A stretch of 64,000 nt of DNA from assembly GCA_021927905.1 (NCBI GenBank), contig BLLK01000020.1, positions 1,302,001-1,366,000 on the forward strand. The letters run 5' to 3'. This stretch comes from Chaetoceros tenuissimus (lineage: Eukaryota; Bacillariophyta; Thalassiosirophyceae; Chaetocerotales; Chaetocerotaceae). Positions 1 to 11,501 of the stretch are shown piece after piece. Below the pieces are notes generated by a model. That model did no database searches. It was not told the origin of the DNA and saw only the letters and a list, made by a program, of their open reading frames with translations. The translations under genes and the position numbers were made by a program. The first letter of the stretch is position 1. Each line of letters starts with the position of its first letter.

Positions 1-2865
1 TAATTTGTCATTTCGCCACTGGAATCAAAATGAATTGCACCCACACCACCATTTGTTGTCTCGCTGTTGGATACATAGATCCATCCGCCATCGCTTTTTG
101 GGAAGACAGCAGCTGCATCTGGGTCGACATGGAAATTGGTTCCGAAGAGAGGGGTATACGATCTCGCAATCAGTCTAGCAGTGAGACCTACACTCAATTT
201 AATATTTGTCTGGATTTCCGGAACGTAGAAATTAACAAGTTGACCAGGTATGTATGTAACATCGCCATTGGTTGGTGCATCATAGCAATAATTAAGTCCA
301 GATATGTCATCAGGTGACCCAGTGACACAGTTTGGAATCGGCTCACTTCCACTACGGATAAAACACTTCAGACTACCTTCACAATCACTATCCACCAAAC
401 ATGATCCATAGCACATTGGACAAGGATTAGCTGAAGTACATTCGGCTTCGCGGATTCTCAAGGAATCTTCATAGAACTCGTTCGGTGGAGGACCTCCAGG
501 GTTGACGCAAATGTCTTTAGCATACACATCTGTCAAACCACCTTCACCTGAGCATCCGGTGACAGGTTCAAGTCCACTACGTTGTTCACAGATGAGATTT
601 CCCGCACAATCCTCATCTCCGTCGCAATCTCCTTCGCATTCAAGACACAAAAATGTTGTAGGATCGCACTCCCCAACATAATTTATGAATCCAGTAGGTA
701 CATTTTGAACTTGAAAACAGAAATCTTTACCAGAATAAAGATCTGAAGAAAAGGAGCAACCAGGTACAGTCTCCAAACCATTTGCATTGCTGCGCTGAGC
801 ACACCTCATATCGCCTTGACAGTCAGAGTTGGAATCACTGTAGAGGAATGAATAGAAGTCAGTCGAAAATCCTCCCAATTTAAAATACAATGAAACACGA
901 TGAATGTGAAATAAGACACCACAGAATCGATGGTCAAGAACTTACCAGTCACCAGTGCAAAGCCCACAATTTATACAATCACCATTGAGGACAATGTCTG
1001 TAAGCGCTGGTTTGACACAAATGTCTTTTGCATATAAATCGGTGCTTCCTCCTTCTCCTGAGCACCCAGGAACTGCTTCGAAACCAGTCCTCTGTTTACA
1101 GATAAGATTACCCGCACAATCGTCGTCGGCATCACTGTACAAATAAATAAAACATGATATGAGATTTGCCATATCTCTACAAAATACTGTAGTCTTGGTA
1201 ATAAATAAAGGATGAGTTTTGAGTAAAACTTACCAGTCGCCTTCACATTCATTGCAATAATACCGAGTTGGATCACACTCTCCGACATAGTTGATGACTC
1301 CTGTTGGTACACTCTGCACTTGGAAACAGAAATCTTCTCCTGCAAATCTTTTCCCGTCAAGAAAGCTACAACCTGGAACATTTTCGAGTCCATTCGCATT
1401 ACTGCGTTGGGCACATCGCAAATCTCCTTGACAGTGCCCATCACTTTGTATTTAAAATACAAACAATAAGGTCAATCTTTTCTCAAATATAATAAATATC
1501 AAGATTGCTTACTTACTTGTCACAATCGCCAGTACAAAGTGCACAATTTGTACAATCTAACTCTGGGACAATCTGTAATAATGGATACGAATAGCTAGGC
1601 GATGGAGTAACGGCAACTGTGGGAGAAGATGTTGGAGCTGGTGTGACCGCAACCACGGGAGAAGATGTCGGAGCTGGTGTGACCGCAACCGTGGGAGAAG
1701 ATGTTGGAGCTGGTGTGACCGCAACCGTGGGAGAAGATGTTGGAGCTGATGTGATCACTGTAGTAGGGTTTGAGGTAGGGTTTGCAGTTTCTGGTCTCAT
1801 GCAAATATCCTTCTTCAAGACGTCTGTGCTCCCACCTTCACCAATGCAACCCGGCACTTCTTCAAATCCACTTCTTTGACGACAGATTAGATCCCCTGAG
1901 CAATCATCATCATTATCACAATCTCCCTCGCACACGCCGCATAAGTAAGTAGAAGGATCACACTCTCCAACATAATTGATAACATTATCCTCAACTATCT
2001 GTACCTCGAAGCAAAAATCTTTTCGCGTGTAAAGGTTGCTATCAAAAGAACAACCTGGGACGGTTTCGGTTCCAGATCTTTGAGCGCATCTCATAGTACC
2101 TTGGCAATCACTATCTCTGTCACTGCAAGTTCACCGAACATAAACAAATGAATGAGAAATGCATCTCTTTCGAAAGATATCTCTTGATAAATAGCGAGTG
2201 AGGAGTCAAGTCAGAAAGAAACTTACCAATCTCCAGTACAAATTCCACAATTGTTGCAGTTTTTATCAAATACAATAGGCATGATTGGCTTCACACATAC
2301 ATCTTTTGAGAAGACATCCGTAGAGCCACCAGCACCTTTACATCCACGGACTTGGGCATATCCACTCCTCTGTTCACATACGAGAGAACCAGCACAATCA
2401 GCATCACTTTCAATTCGAGCGAAAGATTCAAGTGAGACATCATTTTCATACAGAGATGAATACATAGTATTTCAAATCATGTAACAATACTACATACCTA
2501 TCGCAATCTCCTTCGCAGTGAGAGCATGTGTACCCTTCAGCTTTACATTCTCCTACATAATTAATGACACCTTCTGCTACAGCTTGCACTGAGAAGCAAA
2601 AGTCATCTGTGGCATATCTATTTCCATCAACGAAATCGCATCCAGGTACATTCTCTGATCCATCAGCTGTGCTTCTCTGAGCACATCTCATGGATCCATC
2701 GCAATCAATATCAGAGTCACAGTCACCAGAGCATACATCACAGAATCCACTTGTAAATGCAGCATTACAAGGGTTGCCGACTCTAGTAATGGACGCCGCT
2801 CTAGAGTATGAGACTAGAGCGGCATAAGAAACGAGCGAGAGGTAACTCAAAGAGCCGAACTTCAT
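1..2865 (-). CDS. Secreted protein with nine Cys-rich modules and a PhoX/DUF839-like domain (partial, C-terminus off window)
   Basis: Read as exons 2865-2498, 2406-2227, 2122-1517, 1443-1234, 1134-946 and 837-1 (open at the window edge), about 796 residues. All junctions are GT-AG and most are phase 2 at the same place in the module (GDC|D). The start at 2865 gives a signal peptide (MKFGSLSYLSL...), preferred over the Met 24 nt upstream. Nine modules follow the pattern CxxCxGDCDxDxDCxGxxxCxQRS...VPGC...DxC. They alternate between an MRCAQRS type and an LICxQRS type, and a Thr/Pro linker separates modules 4 and 5. The last visible part (GGWIYVSNSE, GGVGAIHFD) resembles PhoX/DUF839-type phosphatase-like proteins, which are calcium/iron phosphatases in bacteria; that assignment is by remembered motif. 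Probably extracellular or cell-surface. Module function is unknown. Confidence 0.7.
1616..1759. repeat. 36-bp minisatellite coding the Thr/Pro linker
   Basis: Four copies of a 36-bp unit; the sub-motif gagaagatgt recurs at 1623+36n. It is in frame with the minus-strand gene and encodes a 12-residue TSSPTVAVTPAP-like linker between Cys-rich modules 4 and 5. Because 36 is a multiple of three, copy-number change would keep the frame. Confidence 0.9.
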
Positions 2866-3186
2866 TGTTTGAATTTGATATGTATTCAAAGTCAGGCGAT
2901 GATTTTTATTATGTTACACTCCACGGTGACAGCGTGGTGATTTGATTGATGACCTGCCATAGAATGACCCGACTTCGTGATTAAAATGGCCTTTGGATCG
3001 CTTGCACGAATGAAGTTATGATGACATCACCGCGGAAAAATAAAGGCCGACTTCTCCGACTTCTCAATGGAGAAATAGGCCTTTTTCCATAAAAAATGCT
3101 TTTTGATTTCACCCGATGAAAATAGAGGCACGATCCTTCTCTGCTCATAAAATAAATTCTGACCAAACTTAAAACTACATTAGAAA
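2866..3186. other. Divergent intergenic region
   Basis: Lies between the starts of the Cys-rich/PhoX-like gene (minus) and the small secreted gene (plus), so it should hold both promoters. No motif is clear enough to name. Confidence 0.5.
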
Positions 3187-3687
3187 ATGAAACTATTAAC
3201 AAAAAATATTTCAACAGTGATCGCCACAGCCATTCTCTTGAACAAGGACTACTTTGTGTCTGCTCAAATGAGAGGCGGAGGTGGAAGAGGAAGAATTATT
3301 CAAAACTTACTTTCCAATCGTGCTGCAATTAATCGAGAATATAATAACACTGATAGGGGAATTGAATCATATACATGGTCAGATGACCCGAAAGTATCTA
3401 AATGGATCAAACAACATGTAAAACAAATGAAAGCCCTCGTTGAAAGTGACAATGGAATGATTCGCCAGTGGGATGATTTGTTTCGCGAAGTGTTTGAGCT
3501 ACGCGACTATCATCATATGAAGGTACGAGAGACAGAAAATGGTATCAAGGTGAAACAGACGGGTGATACAGAATGTGCAAAAGCATTGGTACAAGCTCAT
3601 GCCAAGGTAGTATCCAAGTTCATCAAAAGAGGGCGGCAAGAGACTAGAAAGAATCATGCAGTTCCATATATTTGTCAATGGGAATAA
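3187..3687 (+). CDS. Small secreted conserved protein of unknown function
   Basis: Single exon, 166 aa. An N-terminal hydrophobic stretch ending near VSAQ is a likely signal peptide. The body contains WSDDPKVSKWIKQHVKQM, a DLFREVF segment, and a C-terminal block QAHAKVVSKFIKRG...KNHAVP. From memory this matches a small family common in bacteria, with invariant AHA.VV..FI..G and NHxVP blocks, that occurs as secreted or periplasmic proteins. Its function is not established. The start follows directly from the signal peptide. The stop is 62 bp from the convergent SLC35B-type gene. Confidence 0.7.
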   Translation: MKLLTKNISTVIATAILLNKDYFVSAQMRGGGGRGRIIQNLLSNRAAINREYNNTDRGIESYTWSDDPKVSKWIKQHVKQMKALVESDNGMIRQWDDLFREVFELRDYHHMKVRETENGIKVKQTGDTECAKALVQAHAKVVSKFIKRGRQETRKNHAVPYICQWE

Positions 3688-3749
3688 GAGTTCTATCATT
3701 TGCGCAAACATAGGTAGTTCTTTATAATAGGATGAACTTTTAAAGTTAT

Positions 3750-4883
3750 CTATTGATTCTTCTTATTCTCTTCTTTAGTAGTCTCAATCTTGTCCTTACT
3801 TGAAAACTTGGATACAATTGCCAAATAAAGTCCTCCAAACACCATCAATATCGATGTCCATTGTGCAACTGTAAAGTGATGCCCAAATTTCCATACACTT
3901 AGCAATATCGTGAAGAACTTTCTCGTAGTTGTAATGGTGGTACACATGATTGGACTAAACAATGAAATTGTAAAAAATATGAATATTTGTCCTGCAGCTG
4001 CTGTCAAATTCAGCCAAAGTATAGTCATACTTAATGAAGACGTCGATGAAGCATCTATTGAATCATCATCAAGAGGTCGAAATAGCTTTAATCCATTTTG
4101 AAATTGTCCCGTCGCTATCGACAGAGGTAACATAAAAATGATTGCATAAAGATTAACCCATAGCATACATTCCAAAGCAGATGCAGTTCTGTACTTTTTC
4201 TGGTCAACTTTCAATCTATTTTGAAAGGAAGCTAGCATCCCATCCATGACAAGACTAAAGAGTAACAGAAACAGTCCAAATATTGAATCACCATCATCTG
4301 ATTGATCCTTTGATAATCTCGACAAATTGAAAATAGTAATGCCTCCAGTGATAAATGCAGCACTCAACCATTCTTGGACAGAATATGATTTCTTTTCTAT
4401 TAAAAATCCAACAAGCATTGTAGGAATCAATTTAGATGATTTGGCAAGAACAGCAGTGGGATAAGATACATAACTCAACGCTTCATTGGATGCAGTCATG
4501 GCAGCAAAATAAAAGAAGGCATTTCCAAATAATATCATATGGTTCAATGGTTTATCACTACCATTCGACTCTCTTTGTTTTGGAAACAACTTTTGTGATG
4601 TAGAAATCCAGAGAAGGGCCACCAAAACGTTTGTGATGCAAGACAACAAGAGCATGAAGGATGTGATACTTCCGACTTGTTTAATTGCATTCGAAGCTGA
4701 TCCTTTTGAGAATACACGTTCTTGAACGATTCCAAAGTAAAGATAACATCCACAGATTCCTGATGCACAAATTAGGAGGAGGAACGGGCTCCCACTTGTA
4801 TTACTCTTTTGAAAAGATGTTTCTTCCACTTTGACATCAGATGAGCTCTTTTTTCCATTCGTTCGTTGTCGCAAAATTGCCAT
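3750..4883 (-). CDS. SLC35B: Nucleotide-sugar/PAPS transporter of the SLC35B family
   Basis: Single exon, 377 aa, with about ten hydrophobic segments. Family-type motifs include SSKLIPTMLVGFLI in the middle and TTITTTRKFFTILLSVW near the C-terminus. The SLC35B group (UDP-galactose/UDP-glucose or PAPS transporters) moves activated sugars or sulfate into the ER/Golgi lumen. The C-terminus ends in KKNQ, which fits a KKxx retrieval signal and suggests ER or early-Golgi residence. The N-terminus is a short polar cytosolic tail. Substrate cannot be fixed from sequence; SLC35B1-like is the best guess. Confidence 0.85.
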   Translation of the reverse strand: MAILRQRTNGKKSSSDVKVEETSFQKSNTSGSPFLLLICASGICGCYLYFGIVQERVFSKGSASNAIKQVGSITSFMLLLSCITNVLVALLWISTSQKLFPKQRESNGSDKPLNHMILFGNAFFYFAAMTASNEALSYVSYPTAVLAKSSKLIPTMLVGFLIEKKSYSVQEWLSAAFITGGITIFNLSRLSKDQSDDGDSIFGLFLLLFSLVMDGMLASFQNRLKVDQKKYRTASALECMLWVNLYAIIFMLPLSIATGQFQNGLKLFRPLDDDSIDASSTSSLSMTILWLNLTAAAGQIFIFFTISLFSPIMCTTITTTRKFFTILLSVWKFGHHFTVAQWTSILMVFGGLYLAIVSKFSSKDKIETTKEENKKNQ

Positions 4884-5255
4884 TGTCTATTATTGGAAGT
4901 AGGTAAATTGCGAAATTATTCACCCTGTAATGAACGAGAGAGATACTTTTACTCTCGCGTTATGAACAATGTTGTATGTACAGTATTGTGTGTTGTAACG
5001 TTGTAACAAAGAGGAAAAGCGGGAGGTTTCAATGAGAACGTCTCATTTTTAAAATCATTGGTTCGCAAATCCAGAGCCATTTTGTATCCCATAAGAATAG
5101 CCACCTAAATGATCAACCTCTTTGTGTAGGTGTTTGACGTATTGATATCATCATTGGATCTTCAACTTCGCTCGACACCCTTGATGGTAGTTTGGTAATA
5201 ATTTTATTAGAAAGTTAAAAATAATCACCTGCAGTGGATTCATACATTCTACAAA
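4884..5255. other. Divergent intergenic region
   Basis: Holds the presumptive promoters of the SLC35B-type transporter (minus) and the PIG-X-like gene (plus), both secretory-pathway genes. No specific element recognised. Confidence 0.5.
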
Positions 5256-6827
5256 ATGAAGTCCATCTTCCCAATAACTAGAATTTTACTTCTCGCTTCT
5301 ATAGTGTCAGGGGAGAATACAAACGAAGCTTTACCAAGCAAAAAGCTCGACACTATAAACGCTATTACACTTCAGCTCCTAGATAAATCTCAGAGCATAT
5401 CTTTTGCAGGAGGCCTCAAAGATGCAGTGGTACACTTGACATGTTTCCAATCATCTATAAAAACAGTTAGTAGTATCTTGAACAAATCATCTGAAGAAGA
5501 AAAGATAAAGCAAAAATGTTGCTCTAGCTTTCAACAGTCTCTCCGAGAATTGTGCCAGACCAAAGAAAATGATGAAAATATCTTTCCTTCTCTTTCAAGT
5601 AGTTTATGCATACAATTGCAGGAAAACGACCTTCTTCAAAATAGCTGTGAAAATATGATTGCATTGATTCCTAATTTATCATTGCATCATAACCCTAAAG
5701 GCTTAGCTATTGGATCATCTGACACGATGGGTATGATAGAGCCTAAAGCTTATTTGACAGTTCGTGCGAAAATACCTTTTCATATGAAGAAAGAAAATGT
5801 AACAAATGACGCAGATGCTGCTTTTGTAAATAGCAAACCTACCAAGATAAGAGAATATTCTTTGATTCAATACAACAACTACCACAGTGGGATATGGAAT
5901 GAATACATTTTTGCTTACTCTCCATTACAGTTGGAAGTTGGAAATCCAGGTTTCGTTGAAGTAGATAACCAAAGTGATGACTATGACGAGGTCGAAGATG
6001 AAGATATTGAAGAGGAACCAATTGCTTGTGATGATATTGAAAATTCCATCAGTGCCTCTCTGCAATCTACTTTATCAAAAACTGGAGGAATGGAACGTAC
6101 TTTCAAACATATCGTTGCATTGTACGCTACTGCAAAACAATTGAGCGAATCTTATGAGGGGAAAATAAGTGGTGAATTGAATATAATTTTACCTCAGAGT
6201 CAAGACATCTTCCTGGATCTCGACGATCCTTTTCAAAATGGAAAGAATCCCTGTAGTATGATTGTGGCTCGTCGACCAAGAACTATTGAGAAAAATGTCT
6301 TGAGCAAAGGAACATGCACTGCATCCCTTTTGACCATGCCAAATGAAGTGATTGATATTGAACAGCCGTCATTTGTAAGTAAGCAGCACATAGTTGCGAT
6401 TCGTTTACAGTTTGAGGGGGATGCACCTAGTGAATTCAGTGAAAATATGCAGAAAGGCAGATATTTAGAAGTTGCTCTGGAGATTTCTACAAAAGTGCAT
6501 CTGCGCTATCCTGCTAGCAAGAGTGATGGAACAAACTATGCATCGGCGCATGTTCCAACTCCATTTTTATACGATGCCAAATTATACTCAATGGGGGAAG
6601 ATGGAGTAAAGGATGTACATTCTATTCATAGTTGTAACCAAATGTCAAAAGGCATTGCATATCGGTCATTCTCTATTTCAAGTGGAAGTTGGGAGAGCGC
6701 ATTTGTTGATGTTGCAGCTGGAGTAGATGGTCATTACACATTGGTCATGGCAGCGACCACTATCATGGCAATACTTGGATCATTAGCGATTTACATTAGC
6801 ATGTCAAAAGTGAGCGTATGGAAATAG
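5256..6827 (+). CDS. PIGX: PIG-X/PBN1-like subunit of GPI mannosyltransferase I
   Basis: Single exon, 523 aa. It has a signal peptide (to about residue 19), a long lumenal region and one TM segment near the C-terminus (TLVMAATTIMAILGSLAIYI), so it is a type I membrane protein. PIG-X hallmarks are an LPQSQDIFLDLDDPF-type block and a KVHLRYPAS block followed by a PTPFLYD segment just before the membrane anchor. PIG-X/Pbn1 stabilises the PIG-M mannosyltransferase that adds the first GPI mannose in the ER. The protein is longer than human PIG-X, closer to yeast Pbn1, and has an acidic insert (residues about 235-255). Family call is by motif only. Confidence 0.7.
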   Translation: MKSIFPITRILLLASIVSGENTNEALPSKKLDTINAITLQLLDKSQSISFAGGLKDAVVHLTCFQSSIKTVSSILNKSSEEEKIKQKCCSSFQQSLRELCQTKENDENIFPSLSSSLCIQLQENDLLQNSCENMIALIPNLSLHHNPKGLAIGSSDTMGMIEPKAYLTVRAKIPFHMKKENVTNDADAAFVNSKPTKIREYSLIQYNNYHSGIWNEYIFAYSPLQLEVGNPGFVEVDNQSDDYDEVEDEDIEEEPIACDDIENSISASLQSTLSKTGGMERTFKHIVALYATAKQLSESYEGKISGELNIILPQSQDIFLDLDDPFQNGKNPCSMIVARRPRTIEKNVLSKGTCTASLLTMPNEVIDIEQPSFVSKQHIVAIRLQFEGDAPSEFSENMQKGRYLEVALEISTKVHLRYPASKSDGTNYASAHVPTPFLYDAKLYSMGEDGVKDVHSIHSCNQMSKGIAYRSFSISSGSWESAFVDVAAGVDGHYTLVMAATTIMAILGSLAIYISMSKVSVWK

Positions 6828-7182
6828 ATGGAACGCTCATCATATAATACTTGAAAATTATTATGTTCTATATTCTTCAAAGAAATGTAGATTCTTTACG
6901 AATGTTTACAAAATACGTAAATAGAAAGGAGAGGGGAAATAATGGGTTATTTAGACGTTACAGAACATCCATAAACTACCTACGTACTCTACTGATATCT
7001 TTCTATCTTTTATCTGATCCATCGATCCATCAATGATGAAGTTATGAAAGCATTACGTAAAGCGGTGCACATCGAGAGATAACCTAACTACTAAAACACA
7101 TTACCAAATTGGTAGGAATCAGCTTGTACTTCACTAATCATTCTGCTATCAATAAAGATCTTTTGAAGCGTAGTAGCAATTT
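6828..7182. other. Intergenic region
   Basis: Between two plus-strand genes; AT-rich. A short open frame (6851-7036) has no coding character. Nothing else recognised. Confidence 0.4.
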
Positions 7183-7799
7183 ATGATGACCTCATCTTTT
7201 TCGTTGATTCTTGTAGTACTTATGACAGTGCTATCGACATTTCATGTGACGGCTTTTGTTCAAACTTCATTCACTAGTAGTCACCGAAGTGCATTGTGCA
7301 AACTAAGTGCAATGAAGCAGCCGGTTGGACCACTCGCTCGGCTGAAAAAGGCCTCAGATCCTGATGATTATAATAGAGTGGTCGAAGAGAAAATGAAGAA
7401 GACAGGTATGTCTCGCGAAGAAGCTGAAGCAGATTACAATGCATTTTTGGAGAATCCTCCATTTTACTATGCTCTAGAGAAGAAGGTGAGTCGCACTATT
7501 CATTGCCTCCATTATCGACAGCAATGCACGTACTAAACCACAATCCAACCATATAGGAAGAATACTATAAATCTCTTGGATACAAAGATATTTTTGAGGG
7601 AATGATTGGAGAAGCAGAGAAGGAAGGCAAAGGAGATGAAATGAGAGAAAGATTGAATAAGTTCAGATTACAGAGCAAAATCAAAGCAGCTGCGGTTCTG
7701 GTTGTGGCAATTTTAGGCTTATTTTACATACAGACCATTTACAATGCTGACCCAGAGCATTTTTTGAAGGGTGGCTTACCTGATTATTCAAGACGCTAG
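7183..7799 (+). CDS. Small plastid-targeted membrane protein, unknown function
   Basis: Two exons, 7183-7485 and 7557-7799 (phase-0 intron, gtgagt...ag), 181 aa. An N-terminal signal peptide runs into TAFVQTSF, matching the diatom bipartite plastid presequence rule (Phe at the predicted cleavage site), followed by a Ser/Arg-rich transit-like stretch. The mature part has a short charged helix-rich region (KMKKTGMSREEAEADY) and one TM segment (KAAAVLVVAILGLFYIQTIY) near the C-terminus. No enzyme motif. Probably a small thylakoid or envelope membrane protein; targeting is inferred. Confidence 0.75.
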
Positions 7800-8212
7800 A
7801 TATATTATAGGTCATGTTTTATGATTGTGCTCGTATACATACAGCGATTGTTCTCTGCCTTGATGGTTGTTGGATCAAGCTATTTATTACATTCATGGTT
7901 GGAAATCGAAATTCTTTGTTTCTGTTCAGTTTCTGTTCACTATGAATGAAGGAATGTCATGAGTCCTCTCTATATGAACTTTTATAATATAATCTGAAAA
8001 TATCAAGGTACTATTCAATTGCAGAAATTCTTTATATCTGACGACTCAAAAGAACGAAAACGAAATTGGAAAAGAAAAATAGCAGCAAATTATTTCCGAC
8101 TAATATAGCCGGAGGAAAAGATTGGGGTTCTCATTACAGAATAAGAGTAGAGTTCATAAATTCATCCCGAAGTCTAAAGAAAAGTATAGTCAAACCAATT
8201 CAGCAATAGGCA
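7800..8212. other. Intergenic region
   Basis: Between plus-strand genes. It contains the 3' end of the small plastid-type gene and the presumptive promoter of the LNR gene. No element recognised. Confidence 0.4.
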
Positions 8213-10146
8213 ATGGAGGATTACATTCTCGGAGATGCGTTTGGGGCAGTAGTCAGAGCAGAGTTAGAGAAGGAACTAAACAGGCGTGGCCTCGCTGGAA
8301 CAAAGAAACAAAAGAAGAATGAAGAAGAAGACCTCTACGATCTATGGCTGAATAAAGAAGCAATTTTTGGAACTGGTAGTTATCATGATGATATATCGAT
8401 TGCTTATTCTTTACGTGAAAAAGCATATCATGAACTTGAACAACAAAATGAGATTCTGATGAAACGTATTGAACGTCTCGAAAAATTTGTAGAAACCGAG
8501 TTAAGGAAGCCAATCCCTGACGAGAACGAAAACCTTGGAATGAAAGATGAAAATTTAGACCTTAGTGAGAAAGAAGATTCAGCACCATTGGACGACGCGA
8601 ATGTATCTATTGATGATTACAAGTTGGAGAATCCTCAAGTGGCTAGTTGCGACGGTGAAGATGAAGAAAGCACTAAAAATAATGAGGAGGCAGATAACAC
8701 CAAAAATTGCTGGTCGATCTCTTGCAAAAGATCTACAGAAGGAGGTACAGAATTCACTTCGACAACATTTTTACCTGAAGATATTTACACTATGATGATG
8801 TGTGCAAATCCATGTAGCAAGAAGGATTGGACTGGTTTACACGTTTGGATTATTGGAGTATTGACATTTCTTTTACAAGTTGGTCTGTCAATTGTGATTT
8901 TACTTGAATTAGCTCTTGGTGATCCTTATCCCTTGGAAAGACAAGGTGTCCTAATTCGAATAGGACAGGGGGCTGTGATTCTTCTCTGTGTGTTATTTCA
9001 ACAGGATCTAATTGATGCAGTTCGTATTCTTTCACTTCTGGTAGTGACTACAGAATGGAAGGAATTGATCGGTTTTTCATCGGAAATAGATCCATCTATT
9101 GTAAATATTGAACGGTTTGATGGAGTAAAGATTCCTTGCTTGACTTGTCTCTATTATGAAGAGGATTTGACAGAGGAGGAAAAGCAAAAGCGAGACTTCG
9201 TTAGGTCGATGTGGAGAGATAGAAGAGCATTTTTCTTCAGAGTTTTTGTGCCCAACTTGCTCAAGATGCTTCAAAGTGTGATTGTCCTATTCCTGATTTT
9301 CATTGTGGTGATCTACACAGACAACCTCCTTGATCTCGTGAAGGACTTCACTGCTTTATTCATAATATCCGAAATTGATGAGAAAATTTTTGAGTTGGTA
9401 GACGACTCGTATTTCGGGCCTCGACTTCAAAACGAAGCGCAATCTTCAAAAGAGAAAACAATTCAAGTTGATAAGAACAACAGATATGGATATAGACTTC
9501 GATCGGCCCTAGTTCTTTTCTTTATTTGCACTTCTTTTGTAATATGGGGATGTTTTGTACATACACAAATTATTGGAGGTTTATGGAAAAGTGCATACCT
9601 TAATTTGAAATATCCAAAATGTAAGGAACATGTGAAGGAATTATCTATCTTTAACTTCACAAGCATAGATTTCAGAGATTTCGACAAGAATTTAAGTAAT
9701 TTCGACAAGAATTTCAGTAATGCTTTTGAAGTGGCTTTTAGCAATGGTCAATGTGATACTGACTTCAATGTCCAAGTTTGTGGATACGATGGTAATGACT
9801 GTTCAGTCGATCATCACCCACTTTGCCAAGTTCCAGATTCGGATCGGATTGGCGATGGTAAGTTCTTTCTTAGGTCCGATTCAACTATCCACGATTCATT
9901 GAGAAATTTTTACAAATTATCTCCTTCCTTTTCCAAGGCTTTTGTGATGGTGGTGAGTACAACACTGCAGATTGTGCATGGGATGGAGGAGATTGCACAT
10001 TTTATAATAGACAATATCGGGATCAAGGATGTGAAGTTCCAGTCCCTAGTCTTTTGAATAATAAAATTTGTGATGGCTATGTATACAATACTTTTGAATG
10101 CAAATTCGATGGTGGGGACTGTGCACCAGGTTCTATATTCAATTAG
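8213..10146 (+). CDS. Multi-pass membrane protein with three C-terminal LNR (Lin-12/Notch) repeats
   Basis: Exons 8213-9857 and 9938-10146 (intron gtaagt...aag, phase 1), 617 aa. The N-terminal third is charged, with a predicted coiled coil around residues 60-105. The middle has about four TM segments. The C-terminus carries three Lin-12/Notch-type repeats, each ending in the calcium-binding consensus: [16 protein letters not shown] and CKFDGGDC. Without splicing, the frame runs past the intron into unrelated residues and ends at 10057, losing repeats 2 and 3. LNRs bind calcium and usually lie extracellularly. The role is unknown; a sensor or adhesion function would be speculation. Confidence 0.8.
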
Positions 10147-10309
10147 AAAGGGATGTGTACATCAAAAAGTCGTTAAACTTCATTAACCTTTACATACTAA
10201 TCAGGAACTTTCATTTAAGTTCAATTTCAAGAAAAGAAAAATACTTTGTTGCTTGAATGTCTGTAAAAATCTTCACACATACACATACGATATGAATTGG
10301 TAGTGACAT

Positions 10310-11247
10310 TCAATTAGCAAATAATGTTGATACTGCAAAGTTCCAATTCTTTTCGTGTGATATTTCACTATTGCTTGAGATACCTCCACCAGCAGCTTGT
10401 CTCTTCAAATACAATTCTCTATCAACCTTCTCCTTCTTGTATCCTCCCATAGGTACACGAACTTTTGGCCTTTGCTTAAGATTTTCATTTTGTGCCTTTT
10501 GTCTTTGAACTTTAACATTTTTATATCCAGTCCTTTGAGCTTCGATCAATTCTTTACTAACTTCCTCACGTTCACCTAGACTAACTTGTAATGACTCCTG
10601 CTTGAATCTTCGTTTGGTAGCTGCAATTTCCCTCTCTTGATCCAAGAACTCCCGCTTTCGCTTCTCAGAGTCCCGCTGCTCCGCAGCAATTCGATCAGCT
10701 ATGAATCGGTCTTCATCTGCACGAACTGACTGACGAGTTGCGATTTCCGCCTTGTTCTCAATTTCATATCTTTTCACTCGATTCTTCATTTCTTCAGCAT
10801 TTGGCTCTTCATTCACAATCGCCCATATGATATCTTCAACTTCTTCCAAATAATTATTATATTCTAACAAGGTTTTAAAATCTTTTTGTGTTTTGTTGTA
10901 TACCTTGGTCACTCTTCTTCTCCATGAGGTATCTTTTTCACATTGTATATCATCTAATGACCTCGTTGACAGGGTAACTCGTTTCACTAGCGTCTCACAT
11001 ATTGGACATGGAAATACTTTTCTTCGTGATAATTCTCTATCTACGCATGACATACAACTAGTTTTGTAAAAGATGAGTTTACAATATGATTGAAGAATTC
11101 GATGGAGACACACTTTTGGACTTACAATTGATGGCCACAGCCGACAGCAGCGTTCGTTTGTAGGCTACTTTGAGTGAAATTTGAAGAATCTCCTTCGCTC
11201 ATGCCGCAAACTGCACAACGGAATAGATCTGCGTCGTCATTCTCCAT
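10310..11247 (-). CDS. MAT1: MAT1, RING-finger assembly factor of CDK-activating kinase/TFIIH
   Basis: Exons 11247-11126 and 11057-10310 with a 68-nt intron, 289 aa. The splice restores the RING finger across the junction: CAVCG, then CGHQFCMSC, then CPIC. It is followed by the long helical/coiled MAT1 centre (EEVEDIIWAIVNEEPNAEE and a basic RxxxE-rich helix) and a C-terminal tail. MAT1 bridges CDK7 and cyclin H and links them to TFIIH for CTD phosphorylation and cell-cycle control in the nucleus. Length is close to the usual ~300 aa. The upstream exon supplies the first two RING cysteines, so the start at 11247 is well supported. Confidence 0.9.
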
Positions 11248-11501
11248 GATAATTTGCTTGATTTAAACTATGGTACTTTGATTAGAGGAAGAAATACATG
11301 CATGATAGCACAATGTGTGTATTTTTTGTTGCGGTTCATTTTTGTTCATTTTTTAACTTTTTTCTTCTTCTCTTCCCTTTTGTGTCTCTTTTCTTGAAAT
11401 CAATGTCATTGGTTTAAATTCGAAAGAACAATGAATAAAATCCTTTAAGGAAATGACGGGTACCAGTACCTATATAATATTTATATACTATTACGGAGTA
11501 A

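Noticed and set aside
1619-1879. Plus-strand Gly/Val-rich protein
   Set aside because: Mirror frame of the 36-bp minisatellite in the minus-strand gene.
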